Both the position numbers and the translations under genes were made by a program. Positions 13,900 to 25,899 of a stretch of DNA of 64,000 nucleotides are shown here, one piece after another. The notes beneath the pieces are model-generated. The model was not told the DNA's origin, searched no databases, and worked only from the letters and a program-made list of their open reading frames with translations. Within the stretch, counting starts at the first letter, position 1, and every line of letters begins with the position of its first letter. Location of the stretch: NCBI GenBank assembly GCA_022560025.1, contig JAFISE010000005.1:1-64000 (forward strand). The letters are read 5' to 3'. This DNA comes from Stagonosporopsis chrysanthemi (Eukaryota; Ascomycota; Dothideomycetes; Pleosporales; Didymellaceae).

Positions 13900-16000
13900 C
13901 TAAGTATATGCTAAATTACCTAAAGTCTTAAATCTATTTGCAAATTAGAACACCTTTATATAGCTAGCTATCTACTACACTATAATAATAACAATCTTAG
14001 CAGGCTACTATTCTATATCTAGTATACTTAATACTTACTTTTAAAAAGAAAATTATACAGCTTGTTATTAACAATAATTAGTTATTCTAAACAATTAAGT
14101 AGCTATTATTTTAATAGTTTATACGCTTTCTTTAGCCTAAGGCTATGTTAACTAGCTATTATAAATTTCGTATATTATTTAAGTATTAGTTTAAAGACGC
14201 TAAGGCAGCACAGCTCTAAGACCTTAGTAAATATACAAGGCTATCTATTACACTTAATACTTAGACTTCTAGTAATTACCTAAGCTTCTTAGCAATTAAA
14301 GAATACTATATTAATAACAAGTAAAAGCTTTAAAAGGTACTACTAGATTTTATCTATATATAAGGAAGGTGTATTAGAACGTCTATAGCTAAAAAAGTTA
14401 TGCAAGTCTTTTAAAGTATATATACTATAAAAAGGTTGCTTAGTATTATATATAATAATATAAGTAATAACAGTACTTTATTATAGTTAGTTAAAGCTCT
14501 TCTAGCTAAAGAAAGTTATATATAGAGCTCTAGAGAAAATACTATCTTTTACTTTGCACACGTAATTAATCTTATTGCTTAAGATATTATATTCTATCTA
14601 AAGCTGTTAGCTTCTCTAGAGATAGAATAAAAAGAAATACTATAATTACACTATATTTAAAATATTTACATAGATATATTAGTACTTAATTCTTTACACA
14701 AGGTAAACTTTTTTTTATTATAGATATTTATTATATACTTCTAAAGATATAGCTGCAGGCTATTATTATTATAATTAATCTATTGTCTTAACAATTTAAG
14801 AGGTTTTTAGCAACCTAGCAGAACCTACTAACAAGTAAACACCTGTTAGTTATTTAGGACGTAAAAACAAGGTAGAATTCTACGTATAATATATATAAAC
14901 ACACAGTTAAGCTTTAGCTATATAGTAATACATAGCTTAAGCAAGAAATCTAGCTAAAAGGCACAAGTTTTAAGGCTAATTAAGATACTACTAAGGCAGA
15001 TTTTAAAGACCTTAAGAAACTCTGCCTTAGAGTATCTAAGTAGTACTATCTCTAGGCAATTATACAAATACTAAAGAGCTTTAAAGTAGCAATAAGCTAT
15101 CTAAGTAAGAACTACAAGCTTTATATTCTATATATCTAGCCTATATATAGACGCTTTTTTAATTTCTTAGAAGATATAACTAGTAAGCTTAGAGAAGATA
15201 CTAACAGTATTAATAGTAACAAGTAGCTAGACGTTGTTTAGGCTGTAGTAGATAAAGGTTGTGCAACGTTGTTAAAATACTATATAAGAATAAGTAGAGA
15301 TTAGAGTTTTCTTTTTAATTATACAACAATTTTAGACTCTATATAAAAGCTAACTACTTATAAAGTACTATTATTATAGTTTATTATTACAGCTATATAC
15401 TAACAAGATCTAGAATAAGTTATAGAAAGTTTATTATAAGTATACTTACTGTTAAGAATTTCTAGACTATCTAGACTGCTATAATAGTACTAAGACTAAG
15501 AGTAATAGCCTAGTCTCTAATACTATCTTAAGGTAATTATTAGAGAGTAAATAGTTTTATAAGCTATCTATACTAATTTAATTATAGTTAGCAAGCTTTT
15601 TTATATATAGTTAAAGTTTAACTTTTAATATAGATAAGAATATAGGCCTAACTAGATTTAAAGAAGAGTCTTATCTAAGTATACTCTATATTCTATTAGT
15701 TAATAGCTTTAATATCTTAGAGTAGTAGAAGTTAAACAAAGCTTCTTATCTTTATCTTGCACAAGTTATAAAAGATATTCTAGAAGTACCTATCTTATTA
15801 GTAAGAGTAGAGCAAGTATTTAATACTACTAGAGATGTGCTTAGAGATTAGAAGCACAGACTTTCTACCTAAGCTATCTAAGAGATTATAATCCTAAAGG
15901 ATTTAATATTCTTAGAAGCTATAGTAGAAGATAATACTTTACTCTATAATAAGGTAAATAATCTTCTTAAGTTGCCTGCCTGTGTTAGGCTAGTAGGTAA
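13900..16000 (+). mobile_element. Dead hAT-family transposase
   Basis: Plus-strand reading through stops shows three hAT landmarks. Near 14230-14360 is a segment equivalent to 'TxDxWTSxNxLxFLxIxxHYI...W+LxxVLLDF' (here TSSNYLSFLAIKEYYIN then KVLLDFIYI). Near 14440-14560 is the NxSNNxT + Cys/His-like region (IYNNISNNSTLL...YFAHVINLIAQDII). Near 15720-15900 is the C-terminal dimerisation domain (YLYLAQVIKDILEVPILLVR, then a Phe-x3-RDVLRD reading, with Lys-His-Arg-Leu-Ser after it). Order and spacing fit an hAT transposase of usual length. Numerous stops make it inactive. Terminal inverted repeats were not found by eye. Confidence 0.82.
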
Positions 16001-18660
16001 GATTAGAATTAATATTAAGAGCAAAACAGATAAAGATATTAAAAAAGCTAGCTTATTTACTCTCTTATAAAGAAAACAGCAGCTGTAAAAAAGAGTAAAG
16101 CTTATATAATTTAGAGAGTAGCTGTTATTAATAACTGTAATAACTAGTTATTTAACACGTAGAAAATCTAGACTAAAATTACTAAACTTAATAATAAGAT
16201 TATACAACTATTCTAAATTAAGAAATATAGTTAAGCTACTATACTATAATTATATTAGTATAGATATAACTCTGCTAAGTACTTTAAACTTAATCTTAAC
16301 TTAAGTCTATATAATCTAACTTCTACTCCTACTTACGCTAGAAGTACTCTTACTTAACTTCTACCCCTAGCCTGTGCAACTTCTACTCTACTACTACTTT
16401 TAGGTCTGTGCAACCTTAACTCTACTTCTACTTACTACTAGGTACTCTGTACTTATTTACTAGCCTAGCAGTATAGTTATTAATATGTCTATTATATTAT
16501 GTGTTATTCTATAAGCTCTGCTTTAACCTGCTTAAATAGTTTATAACAATATAGTTAAGGTATTACTTATACTTATTACTAAATTATATTACGTAAGTTC
16601 TAGAGGTAGCAGTACTTTTAGTTATATATATTAAAGTTGCACTTTTTTAGAATTTGCTAGCAGCTATATATCTTGTAATTAGCACTTAATCTTAAGTTAG
16701 CAGTACTAAGAGACTTAGTTGCTTAAGTTAGTAAGAATAACTATTACGTCTCTCTAGTTCTAGTTTGTTGTTATTTTGCTTATAGTTAGCGCTTATTATA
16801 GTAGTAGTAAGACTCTTAATTATTAGATTAGATAGTAATTATAGTAGGTTAATAATAATATATTAATTGTATATCTTAGAGTAGTTTTTATCTAATCTAG
16901 GTTCTAGTAGAAGCTCCTGCACGTTTCTTAGTAGTTTATTACCTAACCTATTCTTCTAATACCTTTTATTTAATAAGACCTTACTATATACTTTAGACTA
17001 TAAGTTGTTGTATTTACTTAAAGCGCTAGAGTAGAAGGTAAAGTAGTTAGCTTAGAGTAAGTAGTTGCTATAATAGTTAATAATACTCTAATCTAGCTTA
17101 GAATAGGCTTTAATAACTTATAACTAGATAGTCTTAGTAAAAGTAATACAATACTTTATAATAGCAGCTTCTACAGTAACCTTCTAAACAGTAGTAGTAT
17201 TGTTAGCTTCTTACTACTAAAGATAGCTATAAAGATTCTTAAAGTCTTTATTAAAAGCTTTAGCAAGCTATAATATATTAAAAGAGAGTATAATACTATA
17301 AAATAATACTAAATACTGCAAAATAGTTACTATTAAATACAAAGTAATAAAAGTACTTTATATACTAAATAGATAGCGTATTCTTAATTAAAACAAGCTA
17401 GAGCCTAAAGTACTTGCAGTTTGCAGTAGTAAAGATAAGAAAGTAGTACCTAAAGGCACTATAGAAGTAAACTTAGCTAAAAGTAAAATAGTAGACATAG
17501 TAGGTATATACATAGTATAACCTTATAGCAGAATTAGCTATAATATTTAAAACTTTACCTTAATCTATTATTACAGCTGTAGACAAGTAACTATAAGTAA
17601 CTATAGGTTGTTATAGAGTAAAATAGCTTCTAATAGTCTATAATACTATAGTTAGCTAAAGCTAGATTTAGAGAAGACAAGAATAGCGCTTCTTAGCTAC
17701 TACTAGCTAATTAAAGCTATAATAGGCTATAATAAAGTATAATAGTTTAGACTAGGACACTGTTTTAAAGATCTAAAAAGAATTAATTTTTTTAAAATAC
17801 GTACTAATTAGCAGGTAGAAGTAGGAGTAATAGACTAATATAAAGAGAAAAGAACTATTATATAGTACTTTACTCTATAGTAGTAATATAGCAAGTACAG
17901 ACTATTGTAGTAAAAGTAAGGTAAAGGTAAGTAAGTAAAGGTAGGTTAAAATCTAGAAGTTTAACAGAATTTCTAGATAGCTAAGATTACTACTAAATAA
18001 ACCTTTTTAAACTATCTAGTACTAATATAGGCTGTAACAGCCTATAGATACTCTAAGAGCTCTAGAAAATACCTGTCTAGGTTGTTTAGTCTTAGAAAGA
18101 GAATATTATTAGCTTTCTAGGTTTATAAAGGCTATAAGGCTAAACAGCAGAGCTTACTACAAAGAATAAGAGTTTGTTGTACTGTTTTAGCTTAGCAGTA
18201 AACAGTCTACTATCTACTAATTAAACCTATAATTAATCTCTAGAAATTATACTACTTATTATCTTAATATCTTACTCTTCTCTGTACTTCTAGAGTATAA
18301 GTTCTAATAATAAATAGTTCTAGTATATTACTAAAAGAGATTTATATCTTATTTAAAAGCTTAAGGTATAAGTTAAATTTAAGCTTCTTAAAATATATTA
18401 ATAATAAGTTATTGTTAAGATATTAGTATAGAAAGAGTACTTTAGTAGAAGCTTAGTAAAGGTAGCTTACTTACTTATTAAGTTACTTACTTATAAAGTA
18501 TATTTAATATTTAGAATTTTAGAAAACTTTCTATTATAAAGTTACAAAGACTTAAAATTTACTTATAATAACCTTAATAAAGTATCTAAGTTTCTTAGCT
18601 AAATAAAAAGTTATCTAGCTTTAGAGATGCTAGATTTTGCTGCTTTTACTAGTAAAAAGC
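16001..18660. other. Unassigned AT-rich sequence up to the composition boundary
   Basis: RIP-like, no domain recognised on either strand. A pyrimidine-rich stretch at about 16320-16440 repeats CTTCTACTC / CTTCTACCC-type words several times and resembles a decayed LTR or tandem region. The last 20 bases before the boundary contain a near-palindrome (gcttttactagtaaaaagc, 18642-18660). Confidence 0.45.
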
Positions 18661-18860
18661 AGGCATCACGCGAATCTGGGCGTCACGCGCACAGACACGG
18701 TAGCGCAGCGCTAGCATGTTCGTGATCCGTGCAAGGCAGCCGACCCCGACCGCGTCGGTCCGACACGGTAGTTCTACACATGATACGGTCTGATGTCGAT
18801 TCATGCAACCTTGACAGTCCGCAGCTATTATTCTGGCCCGTGGAGGGTGGCTTCGATATC

Positions 18861-21378
18861 ATGTCATCTACAGAACAAGGTCAGACCACACGTGGGCGAA
18901 CTCATTCTCTCAGCCGCACTTACGTCGCGTGCGTTCCATGCCGGTCCCGCAAGGTCAGATGTATAATTGATTCGGAACCGCCATGTGCCAAATGCCATCG
19001 AGAACATAGGGAATGCACCTTCGACGTACATGCAAAGGCAAAGAAGCACCGCGAAGCTCCGAAATGGGCTACCAAACGTCCTGCGGAGCCGTCAACTGCC
19101 TCTACATCAAACGATGGGCAAGTCGAAGCAGGACAGGATCAAATGCAACAACTACCACTTCCGCCATTCATGTCGCCCTTGTCTCATGCAACTTCAACTA
19201 CGTCTCCCGGTAGTGCTCATGCAGAGTCACCTGTTGGAGCGCAACCCCATAGCTTGACGCGTCCAATAACGTCCGAGCATGCCCAGAATAACACGGATCC
19301 TGAACCATCTTTGGCGGACACATCTAGTCCAAACTTTCCGGACAGAGTCGTCTCATCTACAATAGCAGGTCCCAGTGATGCTCTCAGTATCCTTTTTGAT
19401 GCAGCGCATGCCATTTACACGAAAGGCACGCACGATTCCAGCTCTCAATCTCGCAATCCGCGCTTGGATTTAACCAATAGCACTGTTACATTGGTATGCC
19501 AACTCTCATATCCAAAAGAAGAGGTGCTTGATCTATGGGACAAATGTCGATTTGTTCGCCAAGGCTGGTTTACCGCACAAGAAGCCGTTACATACGTCGA
19601 CCTGTAAGAAGCTCAGCTGCCGAGTTGCAAATGGAAAGTCTGATTGTTCCCAGCTTTTACCAGCACTTTGCTCCGCTCTCCTCCGCCGCTCCAGAAAAGT
19701 ATAAGACACACGAAGGTCACCACGATCTTGTTTCTGCAGAGCCGATGCTGTGTTGTACCATTCTACTGATCAGTTCGAGGTACTTCGTTCTGCCTGGAGC
19801 TGGAGGCCAGTCTCGTGGCCAGTTCATTCACCAAAGATTATGGCAGTATTGCGAAATTCTCTTACGTCGCATCATATGTGGGCAAGAGAAATACTCCACG
19901 GCAAAGACAAGAGTCTTGGGAACCATAGAGAGTCTTCTCCTGATCTCGGAATGGCATCCGCGCTCGATCCACTTCCCACCAGAAACAGAAGGGTGGGATG
20001 GTTTGCTAATTTCACCCGCTTATGATCGTCGCAACCGCCTTCAACGGAACGGCGCTGCGCCTCTCTCGCGATGGCGCGAGGATGTGTTTGAGCCTTCGAA
20101 AAGAGCCGAGCGCATGTCGTGGATGTTGCTGGGCTGCGCTGTTAACCTTGCGTACGAACTCAACATATTCAATGGAGCGTCTTCGAGTACACCTGACACG
20201 AATGGGGAACAGGCTCGGCAGGAACGGCTTCGAAAGCTTCTTCATATTCATGTCACTCAACTGGCGAGCCGCATGGGGTGCGGTTCTATGCTCCCTGATG
20301 ACTTGCAGGCTTCTGCTACCACCTTTGGGCCGTCGATCGGCTCTTTTGGCAACAGCTGGGACGCTTGCATCGATTCTTGGGTTAGTCTTGCTCGACTGAC
20401 TAAATCAGCATCTAATATGTTCTTTGCATCACCCCAACACACGAAGCAGATCGTAATGAACGGTCATTACGAGGCTCTTCTCGAGCACTTCTCTTCTTCG
20501 ATGAAGGCTTGGTGGGACAAATTCTCACCAAGCTGCGAGAGTAAGTACACTGTCCTAAACCAAGCCGTAGCAGTCGCTTGCCACAAGGACTAATGACGTA
20601 TCGATCAGATCTTCCGCACACTATCTCCAGTTTCATCATCATCGAGTATTGTTACTTGAAAGCATACACATGCGCATTGTCAGTCCAGGGTATTGTACAG
20701 CAAGCATTGTCCTGCGGCATAAGCACAATCAGTGAATGCCGCGATGGTCCACTCAAAGATTGCTTTCGTACCAACGACCTAAAATTCATTCATGAGGTCC
20801 AGTCGGCGTGCCAAACTATACTGGAGCTTACGGTGCAACTAGCTTCCAAAGGTATTCTGCGGTACGCGCCGTCAAGGGTTACGACCTATATTACTTGCTC
20901 GTCGGTACTCTTGCTCAAGGCTGCTACGGTATGTCGAGCTGCTTGCGTTGAGGCGGACAAATTCGGTGCTCTACCTACTCTCGAGAAAGCAATACTTGCA
21001 TTCAGGTCCTCGGAGATTGACGACATGGACCTCTCTTGCCGCTATGCTACCCTGATCGAAGAGCACCTAGCCAAACTCTGTGCTTGGATTGCGCTTGAGA
21101 AGCAGCCTGTCACTGGCAGCACAGACAATGTCAATGCAGATGGCCGAATGCAACTGGGATCGGTCCTAGACTATCCCATACTTGACCACGACACTTCTAT
21201 TAGAGGACTGAACGATGTAATACCCCAGAATACGGTTGATGAAAGTTGGTGGACGCTGCCATTTGACTCTAGTTTAGGGCCCTTTACGATTTCTGATGAG
21301 CCGCCTTTCACATTGGGATTCCAGGTAGACACGCTGAACTTTCTATGGAATTGGACAGATGTAAATAATGTAGATTGA
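18861..21378 (+). CDS. Zn2Cys6 transcription factor (ARO80-like architecture)
   Basis: Predicted nuclear regulator. Model: exons 18861-19603, 19654-20540, 20609-21378, introns 50 and 68 nt, 799 residues. The N-terminus has a complete binuclear cluster C24-x2-C27-x6-C34-x7-C42-x2-C45-x6-C52 followed by a basic linker. Residues 60-200 are Ser/Pro/Thr-rich. The middle region includes RFVRQGWFTAQEAVTYVDLF and ISSRYFVLPG...SRGQFIHQRLWQYCE, with ESLLLISEWHPR, all recalled from fungal ARO80-type regulators (aromatic amino acid/GABA catabolism in yeast). The start was chosen at 18861, close to the cluster; an in-frame ATG at 18729 would add 44 residues with no obvious role. It is the first gene after the transposon block and lies 431 bp upstream of the lyase on the same strand, so it may regulate the following genes (inference). 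Confidence 0.85.
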
Positions 21379-21713
21379 ATATCAGATATCCATCGATACC
21401 ATGTTGAACCCGAGCATTTGATTACATTAAAGCCTGAAAGACGAAAGCCATTGCCTCGAATAACAGCTTGCTGCGCCTCTTCAACAATCCTGGCTCGCAT
21501 ACTCAAACGTCCAATCCTTGGAGAAGCTCCGATCGCCTGTGGAACATGCGTTCCGGGTGGGTACGCGCCTCTACCCGCGTCGGTCCGGCTTATGAATGGC
21601 CACCCCGCAACCGACCGACGAACGACCGTCACCTGCACATGAATAGGTCTCCCCGCAATTACCTAGAACCGATAATCGGAGGACTCTGTAAAGCGATGGA
21701 ATCTAGGGAATGT

Positions 21714-21719
21714 ATATAG
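21714..21719 (+). promoter_or_regulatory. TATA-like element of the lyase gene
   Basis: TATATA-type sequence within 'aatgtatatagg', about 95 bp upstream of the lyase ATG at 21810. Position and sequence fit a fungal core promoter. Function inferred. Confidence 0.45.
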
Positions 21720-21809
21720 GAAGCAGTTGCCCAAGGAAACAATGGCAATTTGTTGTCGCATCAAGGTACATTTGACATACACCATTTACAGTTCAAAGCC
21801 CTAGTTACA

Positions 21810-22961
21810 ATGTCGAAGTCGATTGTCAACACCACGCCCTACCCTTTCACATTCGAATCCTCAAAGCCCATAGAAGCCAACGTCGGCATAAAGGCAAAGG
21901 ATGTTACGCTCACCATCCCGAATTGCCGCGGACGTATCCCAAATCTTCAAGCCTCAAGATTGCGCAGCATGATGCTCGAAGCACACAACGACCCATCTAA
22001 GATTCTTGCACATGTCTGCAGCTACGATGCACTTTCCTCGCGACTGTGCGAAGAAGCTGGATTTCCTATGATATTTCTCGCAGGATATGCCATGGCGTCC
22101 GCGTTCGGCCTGCCAGACACGGGATACATCGCGTTCCAGGAGGTGGCTGCCAAGGTACAAGAGGTTGTCCGCGTGACGACAATCCCGGTGATGGTAGATG
22201 GAGACACTGGATACGGTGCACCAATGAATGTGGCGAGAACAGTGGAAGGGTACGCTTTCGTCAAACCTAATAGAGAGAAATACTTCTAACGATGGGAAAT
22301 AGCTTCGCACATGCTGGCGCAGCTGGTATCATGATTGAAGACCAAACTTGGCCCAAGAGTAAGCCTTCTCTTTGCATTCTTTTGCCCACAACGTGACAAA
22401 GGACATCTAGGATGTGGCCATACTCGCGGCAAGAACGTAGTTTCTCGCGGCGAAGCATTCGCGCGCTGGCAAGCTGCCGTCGACGCGCGCAACGACGGCG
22501 TAGACATGTGGATTCTAGCACGTACTGACAGCCTCATCCTTGGATATGAGGAGGCTTTGTTCAGGGCTCGCAAGGCTATTGAAATCGGCGTCGACTGCAT
22601 CTTTGTCGAAGCGCTACCCGATCGCGAGACCATGGCGCGCTTGCGCAAGGATCTGGACTTTCCCGTCTTTGCGAATATCATCGAGGGCGGAAAGACGGAG
22701 AACATGTCTGCAAAGGACCTTGGAGAAGTGGGATATTGTGGCGTGGCGTACCCGTGGACGCTGGTTGCGGCCAAGTTGAAGAGCATCAGGGAGACATTGG
22801 AGGCGCTTAAGGGCTCCCTGACCGTCGGAAAGCCGCCGACAGTGCTGAATTACGAGGAGGTATGTGATGGGGTTGGCTTCAATAGATACTACGAGAAAGA
22901 GGAAAAGTATGATTATGAAGGGCGACCAAATGGTGTCAATGGACATCAGTGGGACAAATAG
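21810..22961 (+). CDS. PEP mutase / isocitrate lyase superfamily lyase
   Basis: Exons 21810-22249, 22303-22358, 22411-22961 (introns 53 and 52 nt) give 348 residues. The TIM-barrel signature of the isocitrate-lyase/PEP-mutase superfamily is clear: substrate and Mg-binding DGDTGYG at 130-136, IEDQTWPK before the catalytic loop, and KRCGH with the general-acid Cys at about 167, followed by GRxxVSR. Downstream ARTDS and VDCIFVEALPD/FANIIEGGKT segments are also family-typical. Members cleave or form C-C bonds in small 2-hydroxy or dicarboxylic acids (methylisocitrate, dimethylmalate, oxaloacetate) or handle phosphonates. The catalytic Cys argues for lyase or hydrolase activity rather than phosphonomutase, but the substrate cannot be read from the sequence. 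No obvious targeting peptide. The gene sits between a regulator and a carrier. Confidence 0.9.
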
Positions 22962-23601
22962 GGAGCTGAGTTCACCTGTTATTAATCCGCTCTCCATAGC
23001 GACGAAATATGCGGGTAAATTGAAATGAACACAAACTCCCATTTGGTAGAAAACCTCACTCGGGGAGAAAAACGGTGCCGTCTGATTCCTTCATTAGTCT
23101 TCATTTACATGTACTGGAGCCGATTGCGCAAGTTGTAATCGGCTCTGTTGCATAGATTCTCCTGTTTGAGATTTACTTTGGCTGTTCCAGCGCTCTCTCT
23201 TCTTAGCAGCTGACTTCCGTGTACTGTATCTGCGTTTCAAACTCAAACACGGCTCGTACGGCAAAAACCAGGCTCGGAAACACGAAAGCACTCGTTTCGC
23301 TGTTCACTATTAAACCAGGAATCGTCTTTAGATCTGGATTGCGTACCCCGCTCGATGTTATGTACTAGATGTTGCCTCCGCCTAGCGCCAGTACCACATT
23401 GACCGTGTCCACCCGTCTGGCTCCGTCCGTCTGGGTCCGAGCACGGTCGGTTTTCCCCGCAAACTTTATCCCCACACCGTCCAGGTCCGGGGATATCACC
23501 CAAATCCGGAGAAAGTTATATAAACTCTTAATAGTATCTGTCTATGTTGCACACAAGCTGTTTCTGACAGTACAGAGCGAGTATCTTTTCTTCATTTCAC
23601 C
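22962..23601. other. Intergenic region with promoter of the MFS gene
   Basis: Contains the lyase 3' region and the MFS promoter. Near 23400-23490 GTCCGTCTGGGTCCGA- and CGTCCAGGTCCGG-like words recur, and CCG/CGG triplets are frequent. These would suit binding by a Zn2Cys6 regulator such as the one at 18861, but no single site is proven. Confidence 0.4.
23516..23523 (+). promoter_or_regulatory. TATA box of the MFS transporter gene
   Basis: TATATAAA about 80 bp upstream of the ATG at 23602, at normal fungal core-promoter spacing. Confidence 0.6.
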
Positions 23602-25382
23602 ATGGACAAGCACGCAAAGGTCGACAACACGTTGTACATCGAAGACAAAGACAGTATGAAGAAGGATCTGGAGGTTGGAGCCAGCGATATCGACCAGAAC
23701 AGGGCTGCTATGCAAGTCCTCGAAAAGCGCATCGTCCGAAAGGTGGGAATGTCTACTGCTCGCTCCCCTTGCATCACGTCTTGCTAATAGTCTCGCCACG
23801 ATGTAGTACGACATCAAAGTCTTGCCACTCGTCTGGGTGCTGTTCATCTTATCCTATCTCGACCGCGGCAACATCGGCAACGCGAAGACGGCGGGTGCGC
23901 AAAGAGATCTTGGATTGAGTAATGTGCAGGTACAGTATTCCCTTGCATATGTTTTCGAATCAAGGATGCTAACATGACTGCTGAAATTAGTGGTCATGGA
24001 TCCTCTTGTCCTTTTACATTACCTACACGTCGCTTGAATGGCTTGTGCTATGTTGGAAAATCTTCCCAGCGCACATCTATGTCACGTTTCTTTGTATCGG
24101 GTACGTCTTCTCCTCGCATTCTTATATATTGTTGCAACTCTGACGACGGGCATTTCTAGATGGGGCATCGTGGCCATGCTCGCTGGGATAGTCCAAAATT
24201 ACGCAGGCCTTCTCGTTTGTCGAATCCTCCTTGCGGTTTTCGAGGCAGGTTTTGGCGCCGGTGTGCCTTACTACCTGTCACTGTGCTATAAGAGACGGGA
24301 GCTGGGATTCAGGGTTTCAATTCTCCTAGGGTCAAGTCCTGTTGCGAATTGTTTTGCCGGGGCCATGGCATATGGCATTTCGCACATCAGATCGCATCTT
24401 GAACCTTGGAGGATGATATTCCTCGTTGGTAAGTCATCGCAAACCGTCCCTGAAGTAATTATCCACTAACACAACGACTGTGCAGAGGGTGCTCCGACGA
24501 TTGCTATTGCGCCTGTGGTGTGGTTTTTCCTGATGGACCACCCCAGTACAGCGAAATTCTTAAACGAAGAAGAACGCACGTTCGCCGTCGAGCGCATGGA
24601 AACACGGGATACGACCAAAAAGTCCAAGCTGTCCAAGGAGCAAATCTTTGCTGGTCTAGGAGATTACAAGAACTGGTGCCATGCTGCTTTGCACTTTTGT
24701 TGCAACTATTCCTTCGCCGCGCTGTCGAACTTCTTACCCACAATTGTGAACAACATGGGCTACAGCTCGATCGACGCTCAAGGATTGACAGCACCGCCGT
24801 ATCTGGGCGCACTCGTGACGAGCATACTGGCCGCATGGCTGACAGATCGCTATGGTAAGCGTGGGTGGATGCTAGCATTCTGTGCGGCAACGGCTAGCGT
24901 TGGTTATGCTATGCTCGCAGCGCGCAGAGGTACTGGAGTGCGCTATCTTGCCATCTGGATGGCCAGTTGTGGAATCTACCCTGCACTGGCTGTCAATATG
25001 GCGTGGATGCTGAACAACAATGCTGGCGACACAAAGAAAGGGGTGGGCATGTCGATGCTGGCCATCATTGGCCAGACTTCGTCTTTTGTCGCGTCATTTG
25101 TATTTCCAAACACTGATAAGTGAGTGTCTTCCCCGCAGAACCTGTTCTTTGCTGCACACCCGAAGCTAACTTTGGCGTCACGATAGGCCGTATTTCATCA
25201 AAGGATGTGCCATTGGATGCGGACTCAGTGGCATAATCGTACCTGTTGCACTGACCCTGCACTTTGCGTACACCGCGGAGAATAACAGGAAGGATAGAGA
25301 TTTTGGACGTGTTGAGGACCAGGGCCAAATTGATGTTAGCACAGAGGGTGACAAGCACAAGCACTTCCGCTTGCTTACCTAG
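23602..25382 (+). CDS. MFS transporter, Dal5/Tna1-type anion:cation symporter
   Basis: Plasma-membrane carrier for organic anions. Six exons (23602-23742, 23807-23929, 23991-24100, 24160-24428, 24486-25119, 25187-25382; introns 57-67 nt) join in phase to give 490 residues, the usual size of the Dal5/Tna1 (ACS) family. A charged cytosolic N-terminus of about 45 residues is followed by LVWVLFILSYLDRGNIGNAK (the conserved TM1 loop with DRxNIGNA) and LGLSNVQWSW before TM2. Then come RILLAVFEAGFGAGVPYYLS (TM4 region), a WRMIFLVEGAPTI segment, the central hydrophilic loop with 'HPSTAKFLNEEER', and LTDRYGKRGW between TM8 and TM9. The family imports allantoate, nicotinate, pantothenate and similar carboxylates. 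The specific substrate here is unknown; the neighbouring lyase suggests a small carboxylic acid (inference). Confidence 0.9.
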
Positions 25383-25899
25383 AGGGCCTGCTGACCTCTA
25401 AGCGGTTGTGCTCATGTAGCAACGCTAGACTGATACTGAGCAAGGATTCCAAAAATGTAGGACAATCAACAGAGACTCTGACGCACCCCGTATGCGTATT
25501 CTTGCTTGTACAAAAAAAAAGAGAATTAATGCTCAGAACGCCATGTCTCAAATTGTTGAGGTGTGACGAAAACAAGCAACTAAATAGGTTGTCACGCATA
25601 TTTTGGTCAATCAATAGTGTCATGTGTGCATGTAAGGTGCTTTACGTTACTGACAATGGGCAGAGCTGCTGGGAGGGGTGAGTAAGGTACCATCTTTCTT
25701 GAATCTTAGATGTGGGCATCAATCAACTTTCGACTTCAATTTATTTATGATGATTCCGAATATGCTATCTCTATCAAGTGAGATTTGAGCTTCATATCTA
25801 CACACTATGAGAAGTAGTTCCATTCTGTGTTCTTGATCCAGAAGCATCATCACCGAGCTGCAGCGGAGACGTTAGTACGAACGCCCCATCTGAAATAAC
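25383..25899. other. Intergenic region between MFS gene and tannase pseudogene
   Basis: No gene seen. A short poly-A run at about 25512-25520 (caaaaaaaaaga) lies in the MFS 3' region. The 5' part of the tannase pseudogene (signal peptide and first conserved block) would be expected near the right end but is not clearly readable. Confidence 0.5.

Larger units (their letters stand above)
1..18660. repeat. RIP-degraded AT-rich transposon block
   Basis: About 18.6 kb of very AT-rich DNA dominated by TA, TAG and TTA words, with almost no CpA/TpG-rich coding sequence. Translations of recognisable transposon domains are riddled with TAG/TAA stops where Gln (CAG/CAA) or Trp/Arg codons are expected. 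This is the signature of repeat-induced point mutation (C to T on both strands, mainly at CpA), a premeiotic fungal defence against duplicated DNA. The longest open frame is 72 codons and matches nothing I recognise. The block ends abruptly at 18660, where composition becomes normal within tens of bases. Individual remnants are listed separately. Confidence 0.92.
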
